28,632 bases of DNA, taken from DAOMOD01 sp964526035 (GTDB lineage Bacteria; Pseudomonadota; Gammaproteobacteria; Xanthomonadales; BPKI01). The translations under genes were made by a program, and so were the position numbers. The stretch covers positions 1-28,632 of the forward strand of contig CAZGKE010000030.1 in assembly GCA_964526035.1 (NCBI GenBank), in the 5' to 3' direction. Below, one piece after another: positions 1 to 7,683 of this stretch (the stretch's first letter is position 1; each line of letters begins with the position of its first letter). Under the pieces are notes generated by a model. It worked only from the letters and a program-made list of their open reading frames with translations, made no database searches and was not told the DNA's origin.

Positions 1-134
1 CAGCTGAGGCTCTGATGCGCACTGCGCAGGCCGCCACGGACAGGCGTTCGCTGTTCGGCGACGGCAACCTCAATGACCTCGTCCGGGTGCATCCGCGCTA
101 CGCTTGCACGGAACGGGATGGGGGGAGATTGCCG

Positions 135-1157
135 ATGGGCATGAGCAACACCTGGCTCGCGGGCGCGCTGCTGTTGCCCCTGTCGGCAAGTGCGCAGGTG
201 ACGGTCAGCGGCGGTCCGGGCCTTGACTATCAGGCCAGCGTGATCCGGCCCTGGAATGCGCCACAGTCGCGGATAGTGGTATTCGAACGTCTCGATGCAG
301 GACTGTCCGGCGATCTCTGGGTCACGCGCTCGGATGACGAAGGCGCCACATGGAACTTCCCCACGATCGCCGTCGGAACGGCAGCCAACGAACGCCACGC
401 CGCGCTGGTGCAGACCGGCGAAAGCCTATACCAGCTGTTCTATCTGAAGGATGAAGGCGGCTCAAGCTTCCGCATCCATCGCGCCAGCTCGGGCGACGGC
501 GCAGCCTTCACGGGGCACGGTCGGGTGGAACTCGGCTGGGCCGTCGCTGGCGAGATCAATCCCCACGTCATCCGCGAAGACGACGGCACCCTGCTGATGA
601 CCTACCATCGTTTGAGCGGCGCCGCGTATATCGCCCGCTCCGCCGATGCAGGCCTCACCTGGGACCAGGATCGCGTGCAGGTCAGTGTCGGAAATGCAGC
701 CCTGCCCCGCCTTGCCCACCGACCCGACGACGATACCTACCTGCTGGTCTACCAGACCAACCCCGGAAACAACCAGCTCAGGCTCTGGGCGAGCACCACC
801 AATGACCCGTCCGACTGGAGCGCAGCGCCGATCGAGATCGTCACCGACGGCAACAACCACGACGCCCTGCCGGTGGTTCTGGGCGACGGGCGCTTTGCCC
901 TGTTCTGGGCACGCGTTGCCGACGGCAACTTCCAGATCTTCTCCATGCAGTCGCCGGACGGTCAGGAGTGGGACGACATGCGACAGCTCACCAGCCGCCC
1001 CAACCTCGCCAACGTGCAGCCGCACGCGCTGGCGCTGGCGGCCGGCGAGACCGACCTGTACTGGGGCGCGGCGCAGGACGCGGCGGGCAGCGACTACGAC
1101 ATCGTGCGCCAGATCATCGCATTCACCGACATCTTCCGGGACGGGTTCGAACCCTGA
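135..1157 (+). CDS. Secreted Asp-box (BNR-repeat/sialidase-like) protein with F-R-D-G-F-E-P tail
   Basis: A 340-residue predicted exported protein. The ATG at 135 is preferred over an in-frame ATG at 15 because a GGGGGAG Shine-Dalgarno lies at 121-127 and the protein then begins directly with a hydrophobic signal peptide ending in ASA-Q (cleavage near residue 20). The n-region has no Lys or Arg, which is unusual. Asp-box-type motifs (S-x-D-x-G-x-T-W) are visible at residues 66-73 (SDDEGATW) and 169-176 (SADAGLTW), with a degenerate copy at 273-279 (SPDGQEW). These motifs mark sialidase-like beta-propellers. I see no convincing catalytic Arg triad, so sialidase activity is not claimed; a binding or hydrolytic propeller is possible. 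The last residues, DIFRDGFEP, match the tail of the beta-helix protein at 23584-25119 and may be a shared sorting or attachment signal. Confidence 0.8.
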   Translation: MGMSNTWLAGALLLPLSASAQVTVSGGPGLDYQASVIRPWNAPQSRIVVFERLDAGLSGDLWVTRSDDEGATWNFPTIAVGTAANERHAALVQTGESLYQLFYLKDEGGSSFRIHRASSGDGAAFTGHGRVELGWAVAGEINPHVIREDDGTLLMTYHRLSGAAYIARSADAGLTWDQDRVQVSVGNAALPRLAHRPDDDTYLLVYQTNPGNNQLRLWASTTNDPSDWSAAPIEIVTDGNNHDALPVVLGDGRFALFWARVADGNFQIFSMQSPDGQEWDDMRQLTSRPNLANVQPHALALAAGETDLYWGAAQDAAGSDYDIVRQIIAFTDIFRDGFEP

Positions 1158-1230
1158 ACCGGGAGGCCGCAGCCGCCCGTGGTCCGCTGGCGGGAAGTAG
1201 CACGCATTCCGGCTCGTGCATGAACGGAAG

Positions 1231-1260
1231 TTGCCCGGTTTTGCGTATATCTGGTATCAG
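1231..1260 (+). promoter_or_regulatory. Possible sigma-70 promoter for the TMEM43-family gene
   Basis: TTGCCC at 1231-1236 and TATCAG at 1255-1260, separated by 18 bases, lie 36 bases upstream of the start codon at 1297 in a locally A/T-richer patch. The match is partial and there is no second line of evidence. Confidence 0.25.
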
Positions 1261-1296
1261 GCACAACCCGACCTGAACTTCCGGGGGAGAATACTC

Positions 1297-2478
1297 ATGT
1301 CCGACAGCTTCACAGTCACATCCCGCCAGGGATATTTCAGCCGGCTGGGCGGCGCCATCAAGGGAATCCTGGTGGGATTCCTGATGTTCGTCATCGGCTT
1401 TCCGGTCCTGTTCTGGAACGAGGGCCGCGCTGTGCAGACCCGCAAGAGTCTCGACGAAGGTGCCGGCGCAGTGGTCGCGGCGCAAATCACGCCTCGCGAT
1501 GCGGCGCTCGATACCCGTCTGGTGCACCTCTCCGGCCCGGCCGTGGTCGACATCGCGCCGCGCGATCCGCGTTTCGGCATCGAGCAGCGCGCCATCCGGC
1601 TCGAGCGCATGGTCGAGATGTTCCAGTGGCGCGAGCGCTCGGAAACCCGCGAGGAGAAAAAGGTCGGCGGCGCCGTGGAGCGCACCACCACCTACACCTA
1701 CAGCAAGGAGTGGTCGGACGGCCTCAACGACTCGTCGCGCTTCAACAACCCGGCGGGCCACCAGAATCCTTCCTCGATGCCCTACGAAACCGCCAGCTTC
1801 CAGGCGCAGAGCGGAAAGCTGGGCGACTATCGCCTGGATACCGGTGTGCTCGGACAGGTCAGCGGCTGGACCGCTCTCGATGTGCGACCGGATGATCTGG
1901 CCGCCGACCTGCGCACGGAGTTCAGCAGCCACGGTGAGTGGCTGTATCGCGGGGCCAACGCGAACGACCCTGCCGTCGGCGACATCCGCCTGCGCTTCCG
2001 CTATGTGCCCGAACAGACCATCAGCGTCATCGCCCGCCAGAGCGGCGACCGGCTCGACGCCTATCCGACGCAAGCCGGCGACAGCCTTTTGATGGTGAGC
2101 AGCGGCGAGGTGGCCGCCGACCAGATGTTTGCCCAGGCGCATGCCGCCAACAACACGCTCACCTGGATACTGCGAGGCGTCGGCTTCATGCTGATGTGGA
2201 TCGGACTGGGCCTGATCTTCAAGCCGCTGTCGGTGCTGATGGACGTGCTCCCGCTGCTCGGCACCATTGTCGGCAAGGGCATCGGCTTCGTCACCTTCAT
2301 CATCGCTGCGGTGCTGGCGCTGATCACCATCGCCATCGCCTGGCTGTTCTATCGGCCTTTGCTCGGCATCGCCCTGCTCGTTGTCGCAGGGGGCCTGGTG
2401 TACTGGCTGCTAATCAAGCGCAGGCAGCCGGTGCAGCTGCCGCTGGCGACCGACGATACGGCTCCGGCCACGGGCTGA
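1297..2478 (+). CDS. TMEM43-family (PF07787-like) integral membrane protein
   Basis: A 393-residue membrane protein. The ATG at 1297 is chosen because GGGGGAG at 1283-1289 precedes it by 7 bases; an earlier in-frame ATG at 1216 has no ribosome site. The architecture is that of the TMEM43 family: one N-terminal transmembrane helix (about residues 21-40, ending FPVLFWNEGRAV, a family hallmark), a large soluble middle region predicted to lie outside the cytoplasm (about 45-285), and three or four helices in the last 100 residues (about 290-380), with a basic C-terminal end (LIKRR). In animals TMEM43 is an inner nuclear envelope/ER protein; the bacterial members have no settled function. It stands alone, and a hairpin at 2493-2526 follows it. 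Confidence 0.85.
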   Translation: MSDSFTVTSRQGYFSRLGGAIKGILVGFLMFVIGFPVLFWNEGRAVQTRKSLDEGAGAVVAAQITPRDAALDTRLVHLSGPAVVDIAPRDPRFGIEQRAIRLERMVEMFQWRERSETREEKKVGGAVERTTTYTYSKEWSDGLNDSSRFNNPAGHQNPSSMPYETASFQAQSGKLGDYRLDTGVLGQVSGWTALDVRPDDLAADLRTEFSSHGEWLYRGANANDPAVGDIRLRFRYVPEQTISVIARQSGDRLDAYPTQAGDSLLMVSSGEVAADQMFAQAHAANNTLTWILRGVGFMLMWIGLGLIFKPLSVLMDVLPLLGTIVGKGIGFVTFIIAAVLALITIAIAWLFYRPLLGIALLVVAGGLVYWLLIKRRQPVQLPLATDDTAPATG

Positions 2479-2492
2479 ATTCCATGACCTTC

Positions 2493-2526
2493 CCCCTTCT
2501 CCCGGTCTGGGTGCGGGGAGAAGGGG
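2493..2526. terminator. GC-rich hairpin between convergent genes; possible bidirectional terminator
   Basis: A perfect 11-bp inverted repeat (CCCCTTCTCCC at 2493-2503, GGGAGAAGGGG at 2516-2526) with a 12-base loop lies between the stop of the TMEM43-family gene (2478) and the stop of the small minus-strand gene (2606). No clear T-run follows on either side, so it may be a repeated intergenic hairpin that also stops transcription, not a canonical intrinsic terminator. Confidence 0.5.
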
Positions 2527-2605
2527 ACCTTGAGCGACGGCCCGGCAAACCAGGTCGCGAAAGCGTCCGGCAGGACCTTGATGCCGGTCAGAGCAGTGCG
2601 CTGCT

Positions 2606-2884
2606 CTACTCGCCCTCCACGGCGTCGATGCGCTCCCGGCGCACCAGAATGCGGCTGTACTCGCGATTGGCGAGCACCACCACGTCGGGCCCGATGGCCT
2701 TCACTACGCCACCAATGCGTTGACCGCCAACGTGCACGACGATGCCGCGGCCGTTCTCGAAGCTGCGCTTCAGTGAGGCCAGCGCTTCGCGTTCGAATGT
2801 ATCGGTAGCCGCCGGCTGCTCGGCCTGCGCGCTGCCCGAGGCCATGGCAAAGAGAAACAGGGGGATGACGGATGCAAGTTTCAT
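2606..2884 (-). CDS. Small exported protein with Sm/LSm-like beta-barrel pattern
   Basis: A 92-residue protein read from ATG at 2884, chosen because it starts directly with a signal peptide (MKLASVIPLFLF..., probable cleavage after AQA near residue 23). The mature part has a short charged helix (about 28-42) followed by alternating hydrophobic strands: GRGIVVHVGGQRIGGVVKAI, then GPDVVVLANREYSRILV and ERIDAVEG. This spacing resembles the Sm/LSm (Hfq-type) five-strand barrel, but the protein is predicted to be periplasmic, so RNA binding is unlikely; this is pattern recognition, not a confident family assignment. The ribosome site is weak. It is convergent with the TMEM43-family gene and divergent from the MFS transporter. 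Specific function unknown. Confidence 0.7.
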   Translation of the reverse strand: MKLASVIPLFLFAMASGSAQAEQPAATDTFEREALASLKRSFENGRGIVVHVGGQRIGGVVKAIGPDVVVLANREYSRILVRRERIDAVEGE

Positions 2885-2985
2885 GGTGGCTGTCCGGAAG
2901 TGGAGTTGATGGCGAGCCGCACGCGGCCCGTGCATTGGAAAACGCAGAACGGAAACTCATCGGTCCACATCTGGCCGGACTACGA

Positions 2986-3012
2986 ATGCTCATGAAGCAT
3001 CCCGGCTAGTAT
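2986..3012 (+). promoter_or_regulatory. Possible promoter with overlapping inverted repeat upstream of the MFS gene
   Basis: ATGCT (2986-2990) and AGCAT (2996-3000) form an inverted repeat with a 5-base spacer. TAGTAT at 3007-3012, a reasonable -10 element, sits 25 bases before the MFS start codon. An inverted repeat just upstream of a -10 is a common operator position, but the arms are short and the -35 is poor. Confidence 0.25.
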
Positions 3013-3037
3013 TGGCGGGCACTCCACAGCGAAGCCC

Positions 3038-4279
3038 ATGTTTGCCGTATTCATTCCATTGACCGCGCTGCTGGCCGGCGTTGCCCTGCTGCTGACCGGC
3101 GGGGGGCTGCTCGGTACCCTGCTGGCGGTGCGTGGCAGCATTGCCGGGTTTGGCGATCAGACGCTCGGCCTGATCATGTCCTGCTATTTCGCCGGATTCC
3201 TCGCCGGGACCTTCGTCGGTCCGCCGGCGATCCAGCGCATGGGGCATATCCGCACCTTCGCCTTCTTCGCAGCGCTGGCTGCGTGCGCGGTGATGACGCA
3301 TCCGGTGTTCGTCGATCCATGGATTTGGGGACTGCTGCGCTTCGTGACCGGAGTCGCCCTGGTCGTCCTTTTCACGGTGATCGAAAGCTGGCTCAACGCC
3401 ACCGCCGACGGTGCCCAGCGCGGGCGCGTGTTCGCCATCTACATGGCAGTCACTCTGCTGGCACTGGCGCTCGGGCAGCAATTGCTGCGTCTGGCGCCGG
3501 CCGAATCCTTCGCGCTGTTCTCACTGGTGGCGATGCTGATCTGCATGGCGATGATGCCGGTCACCGCCACCCGTCTCGGTCAGCCGCAGGTACAGATGTA
3601 TCGCCGCATCGGACCACGGCGGCTGTACGGCATCGCCCCCGCGGCGGCAGGCGGCGCGCTGGTCTCGGGCCTGGTGATGGGCGCGTTCTGGGGTCTGGGC
3701 CCGGTCTATGCGGCTCGAATGGGCCTGGCGATGGATCAGGTGGCCACGTTCATGACCGCGGCGATCCTCGGAGGGGCCTTGCTGCAATGGCCGATAGGTC
3801 GACTGTCGGACAGCGGTGACCGCCGCACCACGCTGGCCGTGATCTGCACGCTGGCCGCCGTGGTCGCCGGCTATGCGGTGCTGCTGACCCAGGCCTCTGC
3901 CGGGCACCTGTACGCGGTGTTCTTCCTGTTCGGCGGGCTGTCGTTCGCCATCTATCCGCTGACCGTTGCCCATCTACTCGACCACCTGCCCGCCGAAAGC
4001 GTGCTGCCCGCCTGCAGCACGGTGCTGCTGGTGCACGGTTTTGGTGCGGCCATGGGCCCGACGCTGGCCGGCGCCGTCATGCACCAGTTCGGGCCGCGTG
4101 CCCTGCCCGGCTACCTGGTGGCCGTGAATCTTCTGCTGGCGGGTTTCGTGGCGTATCGCATTGCGGCCCGCAGCCGCGTCAAGTCTCAGAGCGACGCCCA
4201 CTTCCACGCCATGCTGCGCACCACGCCGACGGCGATGGAGCTTTTGCCCGAGACTGAAACCGGATCTGCCAAAGAATGA
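3038..4279 (+). CDS. MFS transporter, YcaD-like
   Basis: A 413-residue polytopic membrane protein with about twelve hydrophobic segments. Features fit the YcaD-like branch of the major facilitator superfamily: an N-terminal half containing SCYFAGFLAGTFVGP, followed by the short basic 2-3 loop region (IQRMGHIRTFAFF), the segment FTVIESWLNATADGAQRGRVFAIYM in helices 4-5 (the E-S-W-L-N stretch is typical of this branch), and a second-half counterpart QWPIGRLSDSGDRRTTL. Substrate is not known for this branch. The start has only a weak ribosome site, but the protein begins directly with helix 1, so little room remains for another start. A cytoplasmic tail of roughly 35 residues ends the protein. 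Transcribed alone; the downstream operon appears to have its own promoter. Confidence 0.87.
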   Translation: MFAVFIPLTALLAGVALLLTGGGLLGTLLAVRGSIAGFGDQTLGLIMSCYFAGFLAGTFVGPPAIQRMGHIRTFAFFAALAACAVMTHPVFVDPWIWGLLRFVTGVALVVLFTVIESWLNATADGAQRGRVFAIYMAVTLLALALGQQLLRLAPAESFALFSLVAMLICMAMMPVTATRLGQPQVQMYRRIGPRRLYGIAPAAAGGALVSGLVMGAFWGLGPVYAARMGLAMDQVATFMTAAILGGALLQWPIGRLSDSGDRRTTLAVICTLAAVVAGYAVLLTQASAGHLYAVFFLFGGLSFAIYPLTVAHLLDHLPAESVLPACSTVLLVHGFGAAMGPTLAGAVMHQFGPRALPGYLVAVNLLLAGFVAYRIAARSRVKSQSDAHFHAMLRTTPTAMELLPETETGSAKE

Positions 4280-4343
4280 ATGCGGAAGCCGCGGCGAAAC
4301 CATGCTGTGACCTTCGGCTGGCGCCATTGCTGTGGTTCCACGC

Positions 4344-4349
4344 TACAAT
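4344..4349 (+). promoter_or_regulatory. -10-like element for the ten-gene PspA/AAA/ABC operon
   Basis: TACAAT, five of six matches to the sigma-70 -10 consensus, lies 48 bases before the GTG start of the first operon gene and after the MFS stop at 4279. No good -35 hexamer is present at 16-18 bases upstream, so the promoter may need an activator or another factor. This is the only obvious promoter-like element before the run of ten co-directional genes. Confidence 0.4.
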
Positions 4350-4396
4350 CCCTCGGCGAGTTGGCGATCGAGCCAACGACGGGGAGTGCAACTCAA

Positions 4397-5131
4397 GTGA
4401 AGCGATTGCTCAAGGCTCTCGAACGCGCGGGCCTGGTGGAAATGGACAATGGCGCCCAGGCTCCCGAGCCCGCCGCGGACGCGCCGCCGCCTCCTGCCGC
4501 GCCACCACGCAAGTCGCCCACGGCAAGGCACGCCTCAGCGCAGACCGCACCCGTCGAGAGCACGCCGTCCGGGGAGGCTGCTCCCGCGGCGGCTGCCGAC
4601 TTCGAGCAGCGTCCGTTTGCGGATATCTACTCCGAACACAAGGTCGCGGAATCTCCGTTTCCGGCGGAGCGCCTGCTGCGCGTCCTTGATGGCCTGAATG
4701 CGCTGGAGCCCGCCGCCCGCAAGACGGCTGTCCTGGCGCTCGACTCTGCCGACGACTCTTGGACGGTGGACGACTCTCTGCTCGATGCCGAACGCAAGAT
4801 CAAGGTGCTCCAGACCTGGCGCGCCGGCGTCGAGGAACAGACGCGCGTTCATCTGGCGGAGGCCAAGGCCATGTCCGAGGAACGTGCGCAGCGCCATCAG
4901 GAATCGGTGCAGCGCATTCGCCAGCAGATGGCCGATCTCGAGGGCCTTCTCGAACGCGAAGTGGCCCGCGCCACCCAGGACGACGCCGACATCCGCGCCG
5001 CTGCGCGCGCCGCCCGGGAGGCCTGCGCCCGCGAAACCGCGCGCATCGAAGGCGAAATCGCCAGCCTGGAGCGGATTGCTACCATTTTCCTTCCGGTCGC
5101 CGCTGCCCCCGCGCCGCACGACTCCAACTGA
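4397..5131 (+). CDS. Uncharacterised Pro/Ala-linker and coiled-coil protein, first gene of the operon
   Basis: A 244-residue protein starting at GTG 4397, chosen for the GGGGAG at 4381-4386 and because upstream codons overlap the likely promoter. Three parts are visible: a short N-terminal helix (VKRLLKALERAGLVEM), a low-complexity Pro/Ala linker (about residues 20-75), and a conserved-looking segment (FADIYSEH..., PFPAERLLRVLDGLNAL, RKTAVLALDSADDSWT) leading into a long charged helix (about 130-230) with coiled-coil character. No signal peptide or membrane helix, so probably cytoplasmic. I recognise the middle segment only as a conserved hypothetical type. The next gene starts after 29 bases. 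Its position suggests an adaptor role, for example binding the PspA homologue or AAA ATPase through its helices; that is inference. Confidence 0.72.
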   Translation: MKRLLKALERAGLVEMDNGAQAPEPAADAPPPPAAPPRKSPTARHASAQTAPVESTPSGEAAPAAAADFEQRPFADIYSEHKVAESPFPAERLLRVLDGLNALEPAARKTAVLALDSADDSWTVDDSLLDAERKIKVLQTWRAGVEEQTRVHLAEAKAMSEERAQRHQESVQRIRQQMADLEGLLEREVARATQDDADIRAAARAAREACARETARIEGEIASLERIATIFLPVAAAPAPHDSN

Positions 5132-5160
5132 CCCAAACCCAGCCTTTCCAAGGAATCGCC

Positions 5161-6861
5161 ATGGCCAAGCTCACTCCCCTCGCCAAGGGCCTGTTCACCG
5201 TCGCCATCCTTGGCGGCACCGCTGCCGCCGCGTGGCATCTGGGCCTGAAGGAACTGATCCAGTCCGGATCGCAGCAGCAGTCCGCGTCGCCAACCGCAAC
5301 CACACCCGGCTCCACTCCGGCGAAGCCTGCCGATGAGCGCGGCGGCCTAGGCTCCCTGTTCGGTTCGCGGGGTCCATCCGGTCCGCTCGGCTCGGAAGGC
5401 AATCCGCTCAAGGTCAGCCTGGTCAGCTTTCATGGCTACGCGCCCGCGATCGTTGCCAACGGCAAGTCGCTGAGCACACAGCCGGGTTCGATCTTCGATC
5501 AGAAGGGCGTCAACGTCGAACTGGTCATCCAGGACGACATTCCCACGCTGGCCACCATCTTCGAATCCGGGAGCGCGCACTGCGCCTGGCGAACCTCCGA
5601 CTTCTGGGCACAGGAGCACCCCAACCTGCGCAACGCCGGGCTCGATGCGCGCGCCATCGTGGTCGTCGACAATACCCAGGGTGCGGACGCCATCATCACC
5701 CGCAACCCCGATGTGCGCCGGGTGGAGGATCTTGCCGGCCGCAGCATCGCCCTGCTGCAGTTCACGCCGTCCGACGGCATGGCCATCGACGCCATCGAGA
5801 ATTCCAGCCTGAGTGCCCGCGCCAAGCAATCGGTGCGCTTCGTCTACATCAACGTCGACGAAGGAACCGCCGGCGTTCGCGCTGCCCTGGAGTCCGGAAG
5901 CGTCGATGCCGCGGCGCTGTGGGATCCCGACCTGTCGCTGGCGCTCAAGAACGTGTCCGGCTCGCGCGTCATCTACTCGACGCGAACCGCGACCAACCTC
6001 ATCTATGACGTGATCGTCTGCGACCGGCGTCTGCTCGACGACCCGGCCAACCAGGGCGTCTTCCAGGCCTTCGTCGCCGGCTGGCTGGACGGCGTGACCG
6101 CTGCCCGCGCCAACCCCGACGAGGCCGTCGATGCACTGGTGCGCACCAAGGAGTTCTTCGCCCTGCTGGCGCAGGATCAGGGGCGCGGCTTCCTGAAGTC
6201 GCTGTTCGACAACATCGTGTGGACCGGCCTTGAGGACAACGCGCGCATTCTCGGCATGGTCGGCGGAACCAACCACTACGAGCGCGTGTACCGCCGCTTC
6301 GACGGCATCTATCGCAGCGCCGGGGCGCTCGCCAATCCCAACTCGCCGGTGATCAATCCGCAGGACTCCTTCGACTACCGCTTTGTGCGGACACTGCTCG
6401 ATGCAAGCACTGCGGCTCAGCAGGCGGCAACGCGACCCGAATTCACCTTCAGCGAACGCGAACGTGAGCAGGCGGCGCAGCGCGAAGCCACCGTGACCAA
6501 GCCGGTCACCGTCGGCTTTGCGGTCGGCACCGCCGAACTGACGCGCCGCGCGCAGCGCACCATCGACGAGGAAATGGTGCCGTTCATAGAAAACAACGGC
6601 TCGGCCTACTTCGAGGTCTCCGGCAACACCGACTCCACCGGTGCGCGCGACCTCAACATGCGTCTGTCGCAGGCGCGCGCGCAGTCGGTGGTGAACTATC
6701 TGGTGACGCAGTGGGAGTTCGACCGCGAGCGCTTCCGTGTGTTCGGCTATGGCCCCGACCGCCCGCTGTGCAACGAAGCCAACCCCCAGGCCGAGGACAT
6801 GAGCCTGGAGGAGTGCCGCGCCGCCAACCGCGCTACGCGGGTGGCGGTACTGACCCGCTGA
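5161..6861 (+). CDS. Membrane-anchored NitT/TauT-type solute-binding protein fused to an OmpA peptidoglycan-binding domain
   Basis: A 566-residue two-domain envelope protein. AAGGA just before ATG 5161 supports the start. Residues 8-25 form an uncleaved-looking N-terminal membrane anchor with no lipobox, followed by a Ser/Pro/Gly linker (35-80). Residues about 83-400 resemble the SsuA/TauA/NMT1-type binding proteins of nitrate, sulfonate and thiamine-precursor importers (GKSLSTQPGSIFDQKGVNVE, a V-E-D-L-A-G-R-S hinge strand, AAALWDPDL). Residues about 445-566 are an OmpA C-terminal domain: GNTDSTGARDLNMRLSQARA at 488-507 contains the Asp491 and Arg506 expected to contact diaminopimelate in peptidoglycan, and ANRATRVAV closes the fold. 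Permease and ATPase follow at once. The protein would therefore link inner membrane, ligand and cell wall. The ligand is unknown. Confidence 0.88.
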   Translation: MAKLTPLAKGLFTVAILGGTAAAAWHLGLKELIQSGSQQQSASPTATTPGSTPAKPADERGGLGSLFGSRGPSGPLGSEGNPLKVSLVSFHGYAPAIVANGKSLSTQPGSIFDQKGVNVELVIQDDIPTLATIFESGSAHCAWRTSDFWAQEHPNLRNAGLDARAIVVVDNTQGADAIITRNPDVRRVEDLAGRSIALLQFTPSDGMAIDAIENSSLSARAKQSVRFVYINVDEGTAGVRAALESGSVDAAALWDPDLSLALKNVSGSRVIYSTRTATNLIYDVIVCDRRLLDDPANQGVFQAFVAGWLDGVTAARANPDEAVDALVRTKEFFALLAQDQGRGFLKSLFDNIVWTGLEDNARILGMVGGTNHYERVYRRFDGIYRSAGALANPNSPVINPQDSFDYRFVRTLLDASTAAQQAATRPEFTFSEREREQAAQREATVTKPVTVGFAVGTAELTRRAQRTIDEEMVPFIENNGSAYFEVSGNTDSTGARDLNMRLSQARAQSVVNYLVTQWEFDRERFRVFGYGPDRPLCNEANPQAEDMSLEECRAANRATRVAVLTR

Positions 6862-6882
6862 CCGTCACGAGGGGCGCTGCCG

Positions 6883-7683
6883 ATGTCGCTGTGGAACCCG
6901 TACGCGCCGCTGGCGCGAACGACGCGAAGGACGCTGGGCATCAGCGCAGTGGTGTCGGTGCTGGTGCTGTGGGCCCTGGTCACCGGTCTCGGCCTGATCG
7001 GTCCCAACAAGCTGCCGGCGCCGTGGCAAGTCGCCAAGGCAATGTCCTACCTGGCCTGGGATGGTGACCAGGGACGATCTTTGCTGCTCACGGCGACCGC
7101 CTGGTCGACGGGCAGGGTGCTGGCCGCGGGCCTGCTGGTGATCGCCATCGGCATTCCCATAGGCGTGCTGATGGGTGCCTCGACGCGGGTCAACGCGGCA
7201 CTGTCGCCGCTGATTGACCCGTTCCGTTCCGCCCCGGTCGTCGCCCTGCTGCCGATCATGGTGATGTGGTTCGGCATCGGTGAATGGATGAAGATCCTGT
7301 TCCTGTTTGCCGGCGCGGTGGTGTTCCTGATCCCGATGGTTCGCGACGCCATCCAGGCGGTGCCGCAGGCCTATTGGGTCGGCGCCCGCGATCTTGGCGC
7401 CACCCACTGGGAGGCGGTACGCCACGCCGTGCTGCCGATCGCCATGCCGCGAATCGCCGACGCCATCATCGTTGCCATCTCGGTGATGTGGACCTACATC
7501 ACCGTCGCCGAGTACGTGAACGCGCGCGAAGGTCTCGGCCAGCTGATCCAGAACGCACGGCGCTTCTCGGCCATGGATCAGGTGTTCGCGGGCATCATCG
7601 TCATCATCGCGCTGGCCCTGGTCACCTACCAGCTGATGCGCTACGCCAAGGTCCGGCTCTACCCCTGGGAAACCGCACAATGA
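6883..7683 (+). CDS. ABC transporter permease, SsuC/TauC type
   Basis: A 266-residue inner-membrane permease with about six helices. GAGGGG at 6869-6874 supports the ATG at 6883. The cytoplasmic EAA loop that docks with the ATPase is clear at residues 166-186 (VGARDLGATHWEAVRHAVLP), with the invariant Gly at 172. The segment APVVALLPIMVMWFGIGEWMKI (118-138) is characteristic of the nitrate/sulfonate/taurine permease group. The stop codon overlaps the ATPase start in ATGA, indicating translational coupling. It should form the channel for the ligand bound by the upstream OmpA-fused protein. The group imports small organic or inorganic anions and pyrimidine-like compounds; the substrate here cannot be deduced. 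Confidence 0.9.
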   Translation: MSLWNPYAPLARTTRRTLGISAVVSVLVLWALVTGLGLIGPNKLPAPWQVAKAMSYLAWDGDQGRSLLLTATAWSTGRVLAAGLLVIAIGIPIGVLMGASTRVNAALSPLIDPFRSAPVVALLPIMVMWFGIGEWMKILFLFAGAVVFLIPMVRDAIQAVPQAYWVGARDLGATHWEAVRHAVLPIAMPRIADAIIVAISVMWTYITVAEYVNAREGLGQLIQNARRFSAMDQVFAGIIVIIALALVTYQLMRYAKVRLYPWETAQ

